From contig MQVO02000057.1 of NCBI GenBank assembly GCA_001986395.2, positions 41,900 to 105,899 of the forward strand: DNA of 64,000 bases, in the 5' to 3' direction. The position numbers and the translations under genes are program-made. Positions 36,485-48,469 of this stretch are shown piece by piece. The notes beneath the pieces are model-generated. The model did not search any database. It worked only from the letters and a program-made list of their open reading frames with translations, and was not told the origin of the DNA. Every line of letters begins with the position of its first letter. Position 1 is the first letter of the stretch. The DNA comes from Irpex lacteus (taxonomy: Eukaryota; Basidiomycota; Agaricomycetes; Polyporales; Irpicaceae).

Positions 36485-39185
36485 CTGGTATTGTCTTACG
36501 AACAATGTGGTCGGGTGTCAAGCTGTGCTCGCGCCGTACCAAGTGGGTACTCACAGTTCTGTGCCCAAAGTCACGGTAGTGTCAGTGAGAGACTGTCCGG
36601 GAGACCGGATAGCCGTCTCATGATCTTATCTGCGACCTCCCCGTCAGTATTCCGAGGCCTGTACTTATATGTGCTCGGGTGCTACATGAACCTACAGAGT
36701 AATGGCCAGAAGAGCTTAGTACTTTACATGATACCAACAGTGGATAAGAGCTTACACCAGGGCACCTTGTAGACACATGAAGAGGCCCTTCACGCACGAA
36801 GGCTGTAGCCTAGTAACTTGAAGTAGCTTCGGAGTTAGAAAAGGTAGTTTGCAGATTATGGAATCTAAGCGGCGACGAACACATCTAAAGCTCCGATCAG
36901 CGATATTCCAACTCAGTGTGCACTTCTCAACATGGTCATTCTGTCTACTACAACCATCTTCCACACTACAATTGCAACCATTCTACATATCATATTCCGT
37001 CATGCGCTCTCATCGGTTTTGTCAAACTGTCGAGCATTGTATGACTCGCTCTGGTACCTTGCGCGCTCTGACGGCCTTCTACACTCAAGCTCTGAAGTCA
37101 CTACCATCGTCTCAAATTGGTACTACCATGCCCTGAATTCTCTCGTAAGTCGCTCTATCGCCGTTGTTTCTCTAGCTGTATATTTATTGAGGGAAATACA
37201 GAGTCATAAAAATGCTGGAGATGCCGTAGTGGCGCCACAAGGGTCGTGTCGTGGTTGTTACGTCGCGAAGTCCTCATACCGCAGCACTCGCTGTGTCGTC
37301 GCTTCCACACATCCAGCTGAAGCACTTTATCACCAATATTCGCCGCGTACCTTCCTGGCTAACGTGATCTTGATAACGAGCAGACTACACACTAAGTATA
37401 TGCCTCGGATGCAGCATTAGCATCCGAGCGCGTCACGGGAACTTGCGGGTGAGTCATGTCATTTTCAGTCAAGTTTGGAAGTCACTGAGTGAACACGGGA
37501 AACAGACTGCCTACGCTTCATAACGATTCACCGCTTGCAACGTGCTGAGCGGTCATCCACGTTATATGATCTTATTCCTAGAGTGCACGACTAGGCGCTT
37601 TATCAAAGAGGACAGATTAATGCCCACCTGACCATACTCTAGATCTCTCTCGTGTCCGACTTCATCGATAGGAACTGTCTTGAGCGCATGGAATGTCTGA
37701 TTTATGCTATGCCATGGTGTTAAGAGTGCCCGATCCTCATTTGACCTGTTTATACACGCCGCCTCCTGGCCTTGTGCAAGCGGATCCGAAATGCGTGGTG
37801 ATTATACATTGCTCGTGCGTGTCTGGACACTACAAGACACTTTATATTCTTACTCAACATGCTTCCTTTTCTCAGGGGGGCTTCGGTCCTACATTCTTTC
37901 CTCATCACATTGAGATCGTCCTACTAACGATACACTAATAGCAAGAAGAAGGCATACTCCCCAATCAGTGTTACAGCTGAACGATTAAAAAGTACAACTT
38001 GTGCACAGTACGCTTGTCTTTGTCTTAAGATCTCAATATACTAATTCCATTATAAGTATCTTTTGAGGAGATGGTTAAGCCACAGCGGCTCACGCTGAAT
38101 GAACGATCTCGATCCTCAAGTATCGAATTCCTTTTCCCTTTTTGGAGTTCTTGAGCCAATCACCTCCCTAGATTGCTGTCCACCGATACCCTTTTTGATC
38201 ATCAACGTTGCGGCTGCTCTCCCCTCAACGAAGAGACAGCAAGCGTTCCGCGGTAACGTCCGATGCTTGATCTAATAATAACGGGCTAGGCATTCTGTAT
38301 GGAAGAAGGTGACCTGAAATGCCTGAAACGTACGTCATATTCGCAAGGGCTACTTCTGCAAGTTCACTAACGTCGTGAATCCAGCCCAACAACATCCCAT
38401 TGTGGCGTGATTGTACATCGGTCATCATTCGTTTGCTATCGTCTGTCCAACAATTGCGAGAGCTCTAGGTACCGAAAAGGTAGCATCCACGGTCAACTAC
38501 TGGTTTTGTCTACTGCCCGGCGTCATGCTGGCAAGAGCGGACTACATGATCGATGATCCTCGGGGCCGTCCACGAAACCGGCTATTCTCGTGAGTGGGTC
38601 CAGACTGTGCCTGATGCTGAGCCCCACATTAATGCAAGCACAGGAATCACTTTCGCCATTCCAAGGATGGATCTTAGTAGGATCCAATCTCGTTAATTGA
38701 CAGCAGTACTGCCGCGTCTACATAGTCCAACTCTGCCAAGCCAATCAATACCCTGCGCCCTCTCTTCATTAATCCTGCGGCGTATAGATTCGTACAGCGG
38801 GTGTCACTTAAACAACTGGCCGCCATTTGCGTCGTTGATTTCAATTTGACACGACGCCGTTTAACTTTCTATCCCACTGCGGCTCGTCAATGCCAGGTTG
38901 ACCTCGCGGCCCCTCATCCACGTTGATCGCATCGGTGCTTGAGACCCATCTTACCCTCATGTGGCATGCTTAATTTGGAATGGATGGTATTTGTCACCGC
39001 CGTTATGGTCGGCCCTCCTGCTTATTTTGGTTTTATTTCGTTCCAAGCTATCGTATCTCTCGCTAACCTCTGTAGGGTATAAAATCACCGTGGTGCAGGC
39101 CACAGAAAACCGTCACCACCCTCCATCATCCGAAGCCACAGACTTCTTCGCTTCTCGTTGCCTTCTCGCTCCCCGTTAACTTAAT
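36485..39185. other. Long region without a confident gene
   Basis: About 2.7 kb. Open frames such as 36932-37420 (plus) and 38411-38593 (plus) show no domain and no splice logic. A TATAAAA at about 39079 probably belongs to the UbiA gene. Confidence 0.5.
39079..39086 (+). promoter_or_regulatory. TATA box of the UbiA gene
   Basis: AGGGTATAAAATCACC, about 107 nt before the first ATG at 39186. Confidence 0.5.
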
Positions 39186-40504
39186 ATGCCGAAGGCTTCT
39201 GAATACCAGTCTCTTCTCGGGCCGCTCCTCCCTCTAAGTCGAGGTGGCGCGGATACTACGAGCTTACGAGGCTTCATAAGCCACTCATGGGCAACACGCT
39301 AATGTTTTGGCCTTGCGGTGAGTGATCTCCTCCTTTACGTCGTTGAGAGGTTTACGAACATTCTGTTTCAGCGTGGGGCCTGACTATGGCCGCCTATACT
39401 AATGGCACCACTCCATCAGTACTCGCCTGCCAGCTATCACTGTTTGCCATTGCCAGCACTCTAGTACATAGTGCCGCCTGTGTACTCAACGATATTTGCG
39501 ACATTGATTTCGACAGACAAGTTGGTACGTACTAGCCCAACATCACCATACTTTTACTGACGAAATGCACGTAGAACGCTGCAGAAGCCGTCCACTGCCG
39601 TCTGGCGTCGTGTCTACATACGAAGCATGGATTCTCCTGGTTGCCCTACTTCTCCCTACAATGGCCATGACTGCCCTTCTTACCGATCGTACTGTGTAAG
39701 TAGCCGCTATCCGCTTTGATAACCGATGGTCTGTCTGATCACCAATACTTCCAGGGCGCTGTTGACACTCTTTGGTATCTTTCCGCTGCACGCGCTATAT
39801 CCCCTCATGAAACGATGGACGTACTGGCCGCAAGCGTGGCTGGGTAAGTTTTCAGATTTACCACTGATACCACCCCCATGTTAAATTGCCGCACAACCGA
39901 AATGTAGGGCTCGCTATGAACTGGGGCTATGTTATTGCCTGGTATGCCGTATCCCACAATGCCGATCCGAAAGTAGGCACCATCGGCTCCTTCTTTTTCG
40001 GCACCGTCTGGTACGCCAATTTCTTTCACTGATCTCTATCATTTCCGTCCATTGACGCAGAGCGTGACGTACATCTTCACAGCTGGACGATTGTTTACGA
40101 TACCATATATGCTTGTCAAGACCGAGAGGACGACGTTTACGCCGGCGTAAAGTCTACCGCTCTGCTCTTCGGGTCGTACGTTCGTCCGATCCTTATTGGC
40201 TTCACGCTTCTGTTCCTCGCTTTACTGCTATCCGCGGGGGTCTTGAACGGACAGAGTGTGGGTTACTTTTCCATATCGTGCGGTGGTTCGGCAATACACT
40301 TTTTGTGGCAATTCTGGACGTGGGAGGTCGAAAGGCCGGAAGACGGAGGTAATAAGTTCCAGGTGAGTTGACGTCGCTACAGTTGCGAATAGGAATATTG
40401 AGCTGATATCTTGGTGTCAGGCCAACGGATGGACGGGACTGTTAATCTGGGTCGGTATGTTGGTGGACTATTGGCTTCGCCATGGGGGCGCTGCAACTGC
40501 ATAA
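39186..40504 (+). CDS. UbiA-family prenyltransferase (5' end unresolved)
   Basis: Membrane enzyme moving a polyprenyl group onto an aromatic acceptor, as in COQ2 or fungal meroterpenoid pathways. From about 39239 the frame reads [56 protein letters not shown] (first Asp-rich NDxxDxxxD motif), RPLPSG, several hydrophobic helices ([20 protein letters not shown]), [20 protein letters not shown] (second Asp motif) and [20 protein letters not shown], ending GGAATA at 40504. The introns join cleanly after the first exon. The first ATG after the TATA box (39186, [17 protein letters not shown]) is in a different frame from YYELTRL, and no intron of normal size can join them. Either the gene has a frameshift or the true first exon was missed. 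An in-frame ATG at 39287 would lose the conserved [10 protein letters not shown]. Confidence 0.82.
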
Positions 40505-42178
40505 GCCTCTGAAGCTGTGTAACTTATTCTCCTCGTGCTATTATTGAAGGGGTAGCATGGCGACCCAACGACTAGGGAACCTTGTAACAATGGCTAAAGT
40601 AGTAATCGTCGTAATATCTCCTTAGATTTATAGAAGCTACTACCGGTATAAAGTAATTTGCTGACTATAACTTCGAATACCGCACTGTCAACCTCGGCAC
40701 CGTCACCTATGAAGCTATATGTGCTCAAGAAGACACATAACTGCTTCTTAGTCGCCTTCGTGACAATCGCACCTCACAGCCACCTAAGATACTTACTCGC
40801 TCCAACGTATTAACAAGGTCGTAGCAATTACTAGAGGTACGGTCGCCAGTATGGGAATAGCAACTCTGCCCTTCACAAATCTCTAGATGACGCAGTTCTC
40901 TCCATTCCTAGATAACACCCAGGTATCGCAGCATCGATATGCTAAGATCTACATGTCACCATGTCAACTCGACGGTATAAGGGCAAGGCGATGAAACACG
41001 AGACGGCGAGCCATCTCCCTGGGAAGGCCTGGAGTTCAATCTCAAGAGTTGCCTTTTACGGACAAGGACGAGTGTGGCGCCTATCTTTCAATGCGACTTC
41101 CCATCATTTCGTGGGCGCCTTTTGGTACACGAGGACCTGTTCGTCAGCGTTCCTGAACTGTATGAACCCTGAGGCCATGAGGCGGCGAGTTTCCCGTGAA
41201 TACATCCACGTACGATACCCCCAGCGACGGCGGTGAAGTACGACGTGAACCACGCAAATTACCCATAGGAGAGACACAAGGTCTCAAGTAAACAGGGATG
41301 AGGAAATGTTCGAAATTACAGCGTGATTTATTGCAGAAGCATGTCTCGGCATGAATTCTACTGGACAGTCTGGACGTGAGTGAGTACGCGGAGCTCCGAG
41401 GGTCTCACGTACCTGCCTTACGAGCGACCTAGGACCGTTTCTGATGACTTTTTGGCGTTCTGGAGTTCGCTCGGCTTTGCGTCGATGCGCCTTGGGGAGT
41501 TTACGCACTGTTACAGCGTCTTGTGGGCTGCGAAGTTCGACGACGACGACGACGAAGAGCGAACGAGGGACATTCCTTGCGTGCAAGATGTCAGTCGCTT
41601 GCTGCTTCCGGCCGATGAGAAGACGAACAAGGGGCTAGCCTGATTCGTTTACAAGGGGGAAGTAGAACCTGGAAAGCAGCATCTGATGGGCGGGGTAGGA
41701 CCCGGGATACCCGCCAGCGCTGTATGATAATCCAAATGATATCCAAATGATATGCTGGATATCTGGAAAGCCTGCGCCGGATAATGCCAGAATCGTTTGC
41801 GGTGCTCATGCATGTGTCGTTTCATAGTGTGCGGTCAATGCAGCCAAAGTCGTGGCCGCGGTGCTGTGCAAGTTGACTGTGGCGTAGTGAGAGTGAAGGA
41901 GGAACGTGTTCGCGAGGACAGGCGGATAGAACGCGGGGTGAAGCGGTGTCTGGGGACATGTTCCAGATTCTTGGTGGAAATTCGCAGGGGATAAGACTCA
42001 GCGTGCTTGCCGGGTTTATAAAGGCAGAGAACAATAGCCTTGATCGTTTCGCTTCCCCCGTCCGACTCCTCCTTTACTGCCTCCCTCAATAGGGAACGTG
42101 GCCACGATCCCTAACGCTTGACTTCATAGATTGAATTAACCCACCTCTCTCTCTAATACCCCATCTGTAGCTCTAGTT
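40505..42178. other. Intergenic region without recognised gene
   Basis: About 1.7 kb. Frames near 40961-41236 and 41380-41643 show no domains. TATAAA at 42017-42022 probably serves the HMG-box gene. Confidence 0.5.
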
Positions 42179-43856
42179 ATGCCTGTTGCTCGTTTGAGTC
42201 GTCGTAGAAGATCTTCCCTGGGCATTGGTGAGTTTCGCCTTCGATCGGTCGGATGTGCTAGAGCTGAGGATGTGGCGTGCAGCTCTCAGTACTCCCGTTA
42301 GACCTGGGACGTATGGAATCACCACATCGCCTCGTCTCGTCACTTTCGCACCTAATGTCACCCCTGGAACGTACATCGAGGAGACTGAAGGTGGCGATGA
42401 TCCCACGGTAGAGCCGCCATCGCCTTCAGACGCCCTTTTCCCGCCCGCAGAACTGCTCGCGCCTAGTACATCGCGTCGCCGTGCCCCACCGGGCAAGCGT
42501 CGTTCGCAGGGATACATCCCCCGTCCTCCGAATGCCTTCATGCTCTTCCGCGCCAACTTTGTCCGCCAGAAGCACGTTCCCGGATCGATCGAGACCAATC
42601 ACGGCTCGCTGTCCAAAATCATCGGTACGTAAAGCCATCTTCTGGCGGCAAACAAAGCCATCTTGACGCTGGCTGTAGGGAACTGCTGGAAAGCGCTGCC
42701 TGAGGCCGAAAAGAAGGTTTGGGATGCCAGAGCTAAGAAGGCGAAGGCTGAGCATCAGAAGATGTACCCGAACTACCGATTCCGCCCGGTCCATAACAAG
42801 AACAAGAAGAACAAGAGCAAAGTTCCCGCTGAGCCAGCTGATGAGGCTCGCTGTGAAGCCGTCGCGGCGTTGCTCCTGGAAGGCAAGAAGGGCGAGGAAC
42901 TGGCTGCTGCTGTCCGTCGTATTGACCTTGATCGTGCACGGGAGACGACTGGCTCGATGAGTCCGATGCCAACATTGCACGCTCCGATTCCCATGGCTGT
43001 TCCTGCTCCCATGTATGCCCAGCATCGTCGTCCATCATCTGTTCCACCTCCGTCCATCTATCATCCCATTTCGATCCCAACAATGCCGTTCTTCCCTCAG
43101 CATGACTTGGGCTTTGTTCGCCCTGAGTCTCCCTTGACAAGCATTGCGAGATCGCAGCAGCAGCGGATGATGTACGGTCACAGACGTGCGTCCAGTGCCG
43201 AGCCGCGCTACTACGACCACTGGGGAATGGCTTCGCTTCACCAGGCGCCGTTGAATCCTGCGGACCTCCAGACGGATAACGAGCCATTGCCCGACGTCGA
43301 TGCTAGCCTCTTCAACCCATCGTTTTTGGGTACCGACTCCGGCTTCAGTATGCAGGGAGCTCAGCACGATATGTTCGCTGCCCAGCAGTGCGACCCGATA
43401 TCCAACCCTGCTCTGGCTCTGCAGATCTCTCCTCTGGACAATCTCGACAATGGTCTTAACTCTGCCTCCACCTGGAGCTCGTCGGCGGTCACTCCAGCTG
43501 ACCCCATGGGCAACTCGTGGGCTATGCCACCATACGAGGGACACTCGGCAGTTGGCTCTCCTTCAGCGCAGTCTGTCACGCCTCCTCCGACCGAGGCACA
43601 GACCCCACCGCACGCGGGCTACAACATGTATGCCGCGCCCGAGGCGAACTATATGCAACAGCACGTTGCCGTCGCCGGTGCTGACGCCATGGGTTCGTCG
43701 ACGGAAGACTATGGTGTCTTCAGCCAGCACTTGGAGTTTGGCTACAACGGCGACGTGCAGGATTATCAGTCTTGCCTCGACCCGTCCCAGCAGATGTACA
43801 ACGACATGTCTGCGGCGCAGGCTCACTACATGCAGGAGTTGGAGGCTCAGTACTAG
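42179..43856 (+). CDS. HMG-box transcription factor
   Basis: Sequence-specific nuclear DNA-binding protein. Three exons (42179-42227, 42283-42624, 42679-43856), 522 residues. The HMG box covers about residues 97-165: IPRPPNAFMLFRANFVRQKH, SLSKIIGNCWKALPEAEKKV, AKKAKAEHQKMYPNYRFRP. This is the MATA_HMG/SOX-like type with RPxNAFMLFR, known in fungal mating and sexual-development regulators. A basic run NKNKKNKSK after the box may be a nuclear signal. The rest is a long S/P/Q-rich region, typical of activation domains, ending MQELEAQY. The second intron interrupts the box. The start is the first ATG after a TATA box and leader. No homeodomain or pheromone-receptor gene lies near, so it is not part of a mating-type locus in this window. 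Confidence 0.92.
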
Positions 43857-44514
43857 ACCCGTCTCTGGTTTCGTTTTGCAAAAGGACAAGCAGGCTTCTC
43901 TCTGTGAACTCTCTTGATTTAATCACTCACCTTCGCGATTTGCTTACTTCTATCCGCATACACACACATCTCCATTTCCTTATATACCATCCTAGGGTTG
44001 TCGGTTTTTCCATCCCAGTTATCGTTTGCTAGTTTCTCGTTATCATCCCACTGTATCAATAACGTCCCGTCTCTGGTGTTTTGTGTTGCACACGCACCTC
44101 CCACTGTAGCATTATATCTCTCCTCCCTCTCGACTCTCTGTAACGTATACCTGTTAATACGACTCTGTTTGCCTATACTTACTATCGCATATATGTGTGT
44201 CTTGTGCGAATCCTCCTTTCTTGTTCACTTCCGGGTGGCTTACATACAACAGGTGGCACTTGCATTGGTTCGAACGTTCAAACGTTCACTGTTCACAGCT
44301 GAACCGAACCGTGTCCGTGTCTCCCAGCCAAGCTGAGCCGGTGTAATGAGCGTGGGAAGATCTGTATGATGTCGCTCTCAACGTCACTCTCGCTCACACA
44401 GGCTCAACGTTAACTGCTTCCAATTCCACAGTCCCTCATCGTGGGTATAAAAGGTAGGAGTTATGGCAGTCACTACTCTTAATTCCCCTTTCCCCCTCAA
44501 CCACGACGAGCACC
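43857..44514. other. Intergenic region with duplicated MAPEG promoter
   Basis: HMG-box 3' untranslated region, then the promoter of the left MAPEG copy. It includes a block at 44291-44340 that recurs in inverted orientation before the right MAPEG copy, and TATAAAA at 44446-44452. Confidence 0.6.
44291..44340 (+). promoter_or_regulatory. Promoter block shared by both MAPEG copies (left)
   Basis: CACAGCTGAACCGAACCGTG and, after TCTCCC, AGCTGAGCCG also occur at 55847-55890 on the other strand. Position is 175-225 nt before the ATG. CAGCTG and CCGAACCG are candidate factor sites, but this is inferred only from conservation between paralogues. Confidence 0.5.
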
Positions 44515-45321
44515 ATGTCCCTCAACCTTGACAGCGCGCTTTCTCTTACTCGATTCCCCTTGTATGGGTGACCGCGTTCTACCCAGTGACTTTGAAGGTA
44601 AGCGTACCATGAGTAGAGGAGTAGTCATGTTCTGATAGACTGGATTGGTAGACTGGAATTCTTTCGAGTAGCCCGGTAGGGTATAACAAGTGCGTTATAT
44701 GCGTCCTGTTTTATTACCCTACCATCCTTAACGCAACTCTTGTGCAGTCTCCAGCCTCGCCAGAACGTCGAGCGCGCTAGGTCCCCTTCTGGCCTGGATA
44801 AGGCGACAGCGGACCTCGTTTCCCGGTACGAGGGTGCTCATCTTGTGAGTTTCACCGCAAACAAACTATGACGGATTACCATGTTCATACACATCCCTCT
44901 AAGAACGGCATGGAGAACTTGCCTCTTTGGTTCGCTGCTATCGTGAGTCCTCTTCTCCACGCAATACTTCCTATCATGCTGATACTACCTAGTTGGCGGG
45001 GCACTTTGCAGGCCTGTCTCACAGGACGCTGAACTATTTCTCAGCTGCCTAGTACGCGTCACTTTCTTAAACTCCTAGCTATCCAAGCTGAGCACTTTTG
45101 TGTTTATAGTATCTCCACTCGCGTTCTGTACAACTACGTGTACGTTAACCAGCAAACTGTTGCTCAGAGCTGGGCCCGGTACGCATATATGCTTCCTGCT
45201 CTCTGTTTATGAGTACTGATGGTTTGATCCCTCATGTTACAGCTCCGCGCTTTACTTCGCTGGGCTCTGTATGTTTTTTCTTCAAAATACCTTCATTGTT
45301 TTATGGAAGATGTTGACATAA
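44515..45321 (+). pseudogene. MAPEG-family gene with frameshift in exon 1
   Basis: MAPEG proteins are small four-helix membrane proteins, including microsomal glutathione transferase-like enzymes. The gene matches the intact copy at 54786-55620 exon by exon: MSLNLDSALSL at the start, SSSPVGYNN in a 38-nt second exon, LQPRQNVERARSPSGLDKAT, NGMENLPLWFAAI, LAGHFAGLSHRTLNYFSAAY, STRVLYNYVYVNQQTVAQSW and SALYFAGLCM. In exon 1 one base is missing relative to the other copy, just after the codons for SALSL, and translation would stop within eight codons at TGA. The downstream exons remain open and well conserved, so inactivation is recent, or the assembly has an error. The promoter and TATA box are intact. 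Confidence 0.8.
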
Positions 45322-46181
45322 TCATTTTATGTAGCCATGCCTCTAACGATTCTGGTCAAGTCTGCCAACAGGCTACACTCTGCTTCGACTCTGTTCAATT
45401 ACCGGGCTTAAACTGCGTGTTGGCCGCAAGGGAGAACAGGAAGTTGGCGAAGTGTATAATACAGGCATCGATTTGTGAACGTAGGAACTTGTACGTTGGC
45501 TTGAATGTACTCCTAGAAAGTGATAATTGTGGCATGGCTTTGTTGATGGCCCAGACCGGCGTGCCACGATATTCCCAGGAATATTTACATCGTGATGAAC
45601 CCATAGCGAAGGTATTCGTCATTGTTAGGCAGGTACGCCTTTGTATTATCGCTTCCATTCACCTGCCTGTTCTAACAACTGTTTATCATATGATGTAGAT
45701 GGTAGGTGAGCTGAGAGGGTCACGGAGTCACGGGCAAGGCCAGAATCACCTGCGTATATTCATGGCACACCCTGCCCATATCACAGGAAAGATCCTAACT
45801 ATGTTCAATGTTGCTGATGAAAATTCGCCCATATGGTTTTGCAGTAACCAATCCCAGACTCTATCTGCCAGATTTGGTACCGTCAACAGATGGGAGGCCG
45901 AGGGTATAGACCTCCACGTCTTCCTCCCATAGATCTGGTTGCCCATGGCTCCCTACCGGTCTCTAGGAAGGTGAGAGTCGTTCGTTGCACGCAAAGCCTC
46001 ACGCTTACTGCTTGCCCTCGTCCCTTCATCGTCCCTGCTCCTTTTCCTCCTCTTTGAGTGAGGTTGCCCACTATCCTTTTCAGAAGCATCGACCGTCCGC
46101 TCTTTAGCTTTGGAACCTCTCCCGCCTCCATATACCCACCATTCACCCATCACTCCCTCTCCCGTTCCCCCCTCCCCGCGA
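45322..46181. other. Intergenic region without recognised gene
   Basis: Open frames around 45234-45698 (plus) and 45373-45658 (minus) have no domain support. It includes the leader of the membrane protein at 46182; no clear TATA box was seen for that gene. Confidence 0.5.
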
Positions 46182-47911
46182 ATGGCGCCCTTCCGCGGGT
46201 TCAAACCCGTCTCCCTAAGCCTCCTCCTCACATTCGTCTCAGTCTGCAGTCTACCAACATGCGTCTCGGCAGAACGTAAGAACTTCACCGTCGATGATGC
46301 GGCAGTTGAGGATGGAGAACCGCGTATCACGTATTCGCCCCTCGATGTGTGGAAGCAGGGAAGCGACTGTGGTCCTTGCACTGCGCACCCCGACGCCTCT
46401 GAAGCTCTCGATGGGACTTGGCACGATATTACGTTCGGAGCACATGGGTTTACAGGCTCGGAGACAGCGTCGATGGATTTCAACGGTGAGGGACACGCAG
46501 ATGATGTGTTATATTCTTGCGACACCGCCAATTCGTCTCCGTATGCTAATATTGGGTGCATTGTGTCTGCAGGAGTGGCTGTATACGTCTTCTGTATCGT
46601 GTCCAACTCGAAACACTACCCAACGTCGTTGACGTTCTTCATCGACGGAGAGGCCGATGGGAGTTACTCTACTTCTCCGACGTCGACAGACGATACCAGC
46701 TTCAATTATAACGTGCTGGTGTATTCGAACGACGCGCTGGAGTCTGGGGACCACACAATTGAAATACAGAATGGTGGGCAGGGTGTACAGGACAGCGTCA
46801 TCCTATTGGATTATATCATTTATTCGTGAGTAGGGTTGGGATATTCTGGGGTATGTTTGGGACACTGACGTGGCGCAGTCAGGATGTCGTTGTGCAAACA
46901 CCCCCCGAACCGTCGCCCACCGCAACGCAACCTTCCACTTCATCACCTACAGACACAGATGAGAGAGCACCTACATCAACAATAACCAGCGTCTCAACCG
47001 AGACAATCTCTTCTGTTATTACGCTCTCCCCAACAGTGACGTCCTCTACTCAGGACTCTTCCTCCTCGTTTTCTCAGTCATGGACGTCGAGCTCAATGTC
47101 CTGGACCGAAATGTCATCGAGTACCGACGTTCCCATCAGCCTCTCTACCACGACAACGCTGCTTTTTCACACCATCAGCTCGTCCGGATCTCTCCCGTCA
47201 GCATCACCTCCATCGTCACCGTCAAGCCAGACGCAGCCTCCAGAACCACAAAACACACGCTCTCCAACCTTAGCATCCCACAAACACACTGCCACCATCA
47301 TCGCTGCAGCCGTTTCTAGTTGTGGCGCAATTCTTCTGGTTCTCTTACTCTTATGGTACCGCAAACGCATACGCGCACAGGCAAGAGATGGTCTCACGCG
47401 TGGGTATCCATACCGGGATCGACGACGGACACGATCGACGACTTGGAGGGGGTTGGTCGAGAACACGCCACCTGACTCGGAACGCAGTGTCTCGTCTCTT
47501 CCTGACTCGGACGTCATCGACATCATACCGTCACCAGCAGAGCACGTAGTGGATGTTCCCCAGGCCATTGGCATGCCCAGTGACTGCGAAAAGGCATCTG
47601 ATGTCGCTACGACTGGAGGTACTATCGTCTCCGACCCGACCCTGATTCAGCAGTCCGAGTGGTATTCGGACTCGCCGACCTCACCTACTCGGACGACGCG
47701 AACTTCGATGTCGGGGCAGTCCGTCAATGTATCGATGATTACTACTGCGGCGACCGTGGGCTCTCCGCCTCCTCTGCCTGTGCTGCATCATGGGTATGCG
47801 GCGCAGGATCGGAGACAGAACTCGAATGAAACGACGCCTTCTCCGGCGGCGGGGGTGAAAACTGCGGAAGACCCTCCTCCGGCGTATGAGGCGTCATCTC
47901 AGGTGCCGTAG
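46182..47911 (+). CDS. Single-pass membrane protein with Ser/Thr-rich stalk and PPxY tail
   Basis: Two exons (46182-46825, 46879-47911), 558 residues. A signal peptide (SLSLLLTFVSVCSLPTCVSA) follows MAPFRGFKPV. The ectodomain includes RITYSPLDVWKQGSDCGPCT, a jelly-roll-like region (FFIDGEADGSYS; DHTIEIQNGGQGVQDSVILL) and a long S/T/P stalk, likely O-glycosylated. One membrane helix (ATIIAAAVSSCGAILLVLLL) is followed by WYRKR and a tail of about 190 residues ending PPPAYEASSQVP, a PPxY motif. I chose ATG 46182 over the upstream 46110 because it places the signal peptide at the N-terminus. This architecture is common in Agaricomycetes and has no assigned function; cell-surface sensing or wall contact is a guess. 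Confidence 0.82.
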
Positions 47912-48469
47912 TGTTGTGTGGTGTATTACTTTGCCTTTGTAGCGTTCCTTAGATGAGCAATGGTGGGATTTGCTTGTAGCGAGCAGATTGTCGGTAAGTG
48001 ATATGTTCGTACATGCGTACTCTCGTTGCTTATTGTCATTGTCTTCCCATTACACCTGCAGATCTATGGGGTGGTGTAGTTATAGTTAATTTATTGGTGA
48101 GAGATGATCTCTGCGAGCGAACAATATGGACATTGAGGCTCCGGGCTCGTCCTTGTACTTGAAATACAGAATCTCTTTTATCAATGAGAGTCAAAATTGG
48201 CTGGAAGCAGAGATTTGTGTGTACTTTACACTCTCATCTCGTTTGCCGGCTTCCTCTAGGCTGTCTGGCTTACTGACAGGTCCTAAATGGCCACAGGCAT
48301 CGGCCCGAGCGCCATCCCGGACCGGGTCGATGCGCGTGAGATCAGTGGCCCCGTTGCGTGATATCGGATAACCGATTGTCTGAACCTCTTCAGCTGGGCA
48401 CTATATAACCCGACGACGTACTTACCCATACATGTACCAGCACAATACACCCCTCTCACGCCTACCACC
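47912..48469. other. Intergenic region with AKR promoter
   Basis: No gene seen. TATATAA at 48402-48408 lies about 62 nt before the ATG of the aldo-keto reductase. Confidence 0.55.
48402..48408 (+). promoter_or_regulatory. TATA box of the aldo-keto reductase gene
   Basis: GCACTATATAACCCG, about 62 nt before the ATG at 48470, within the usual range for this window. Confidence 0.6.

Noticed and set aside
36932..37420. Plus-strand frame of 162 codons
   Set aside because: Composition is random-like, with no domain and no promoter; probably chance.
41380..41643. Plus-strand frame with DDDDDEE run
   Set aside because: The acidic run comes from a GAC repeat; no domain or splice support.
42179..43856. 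Mating-type locus
   Set aside because: Only an HMG-box gene is present. Agaricomycete mating-type loci are marked by homeodomain pairs or pheromone/receptor genes, which are absent.
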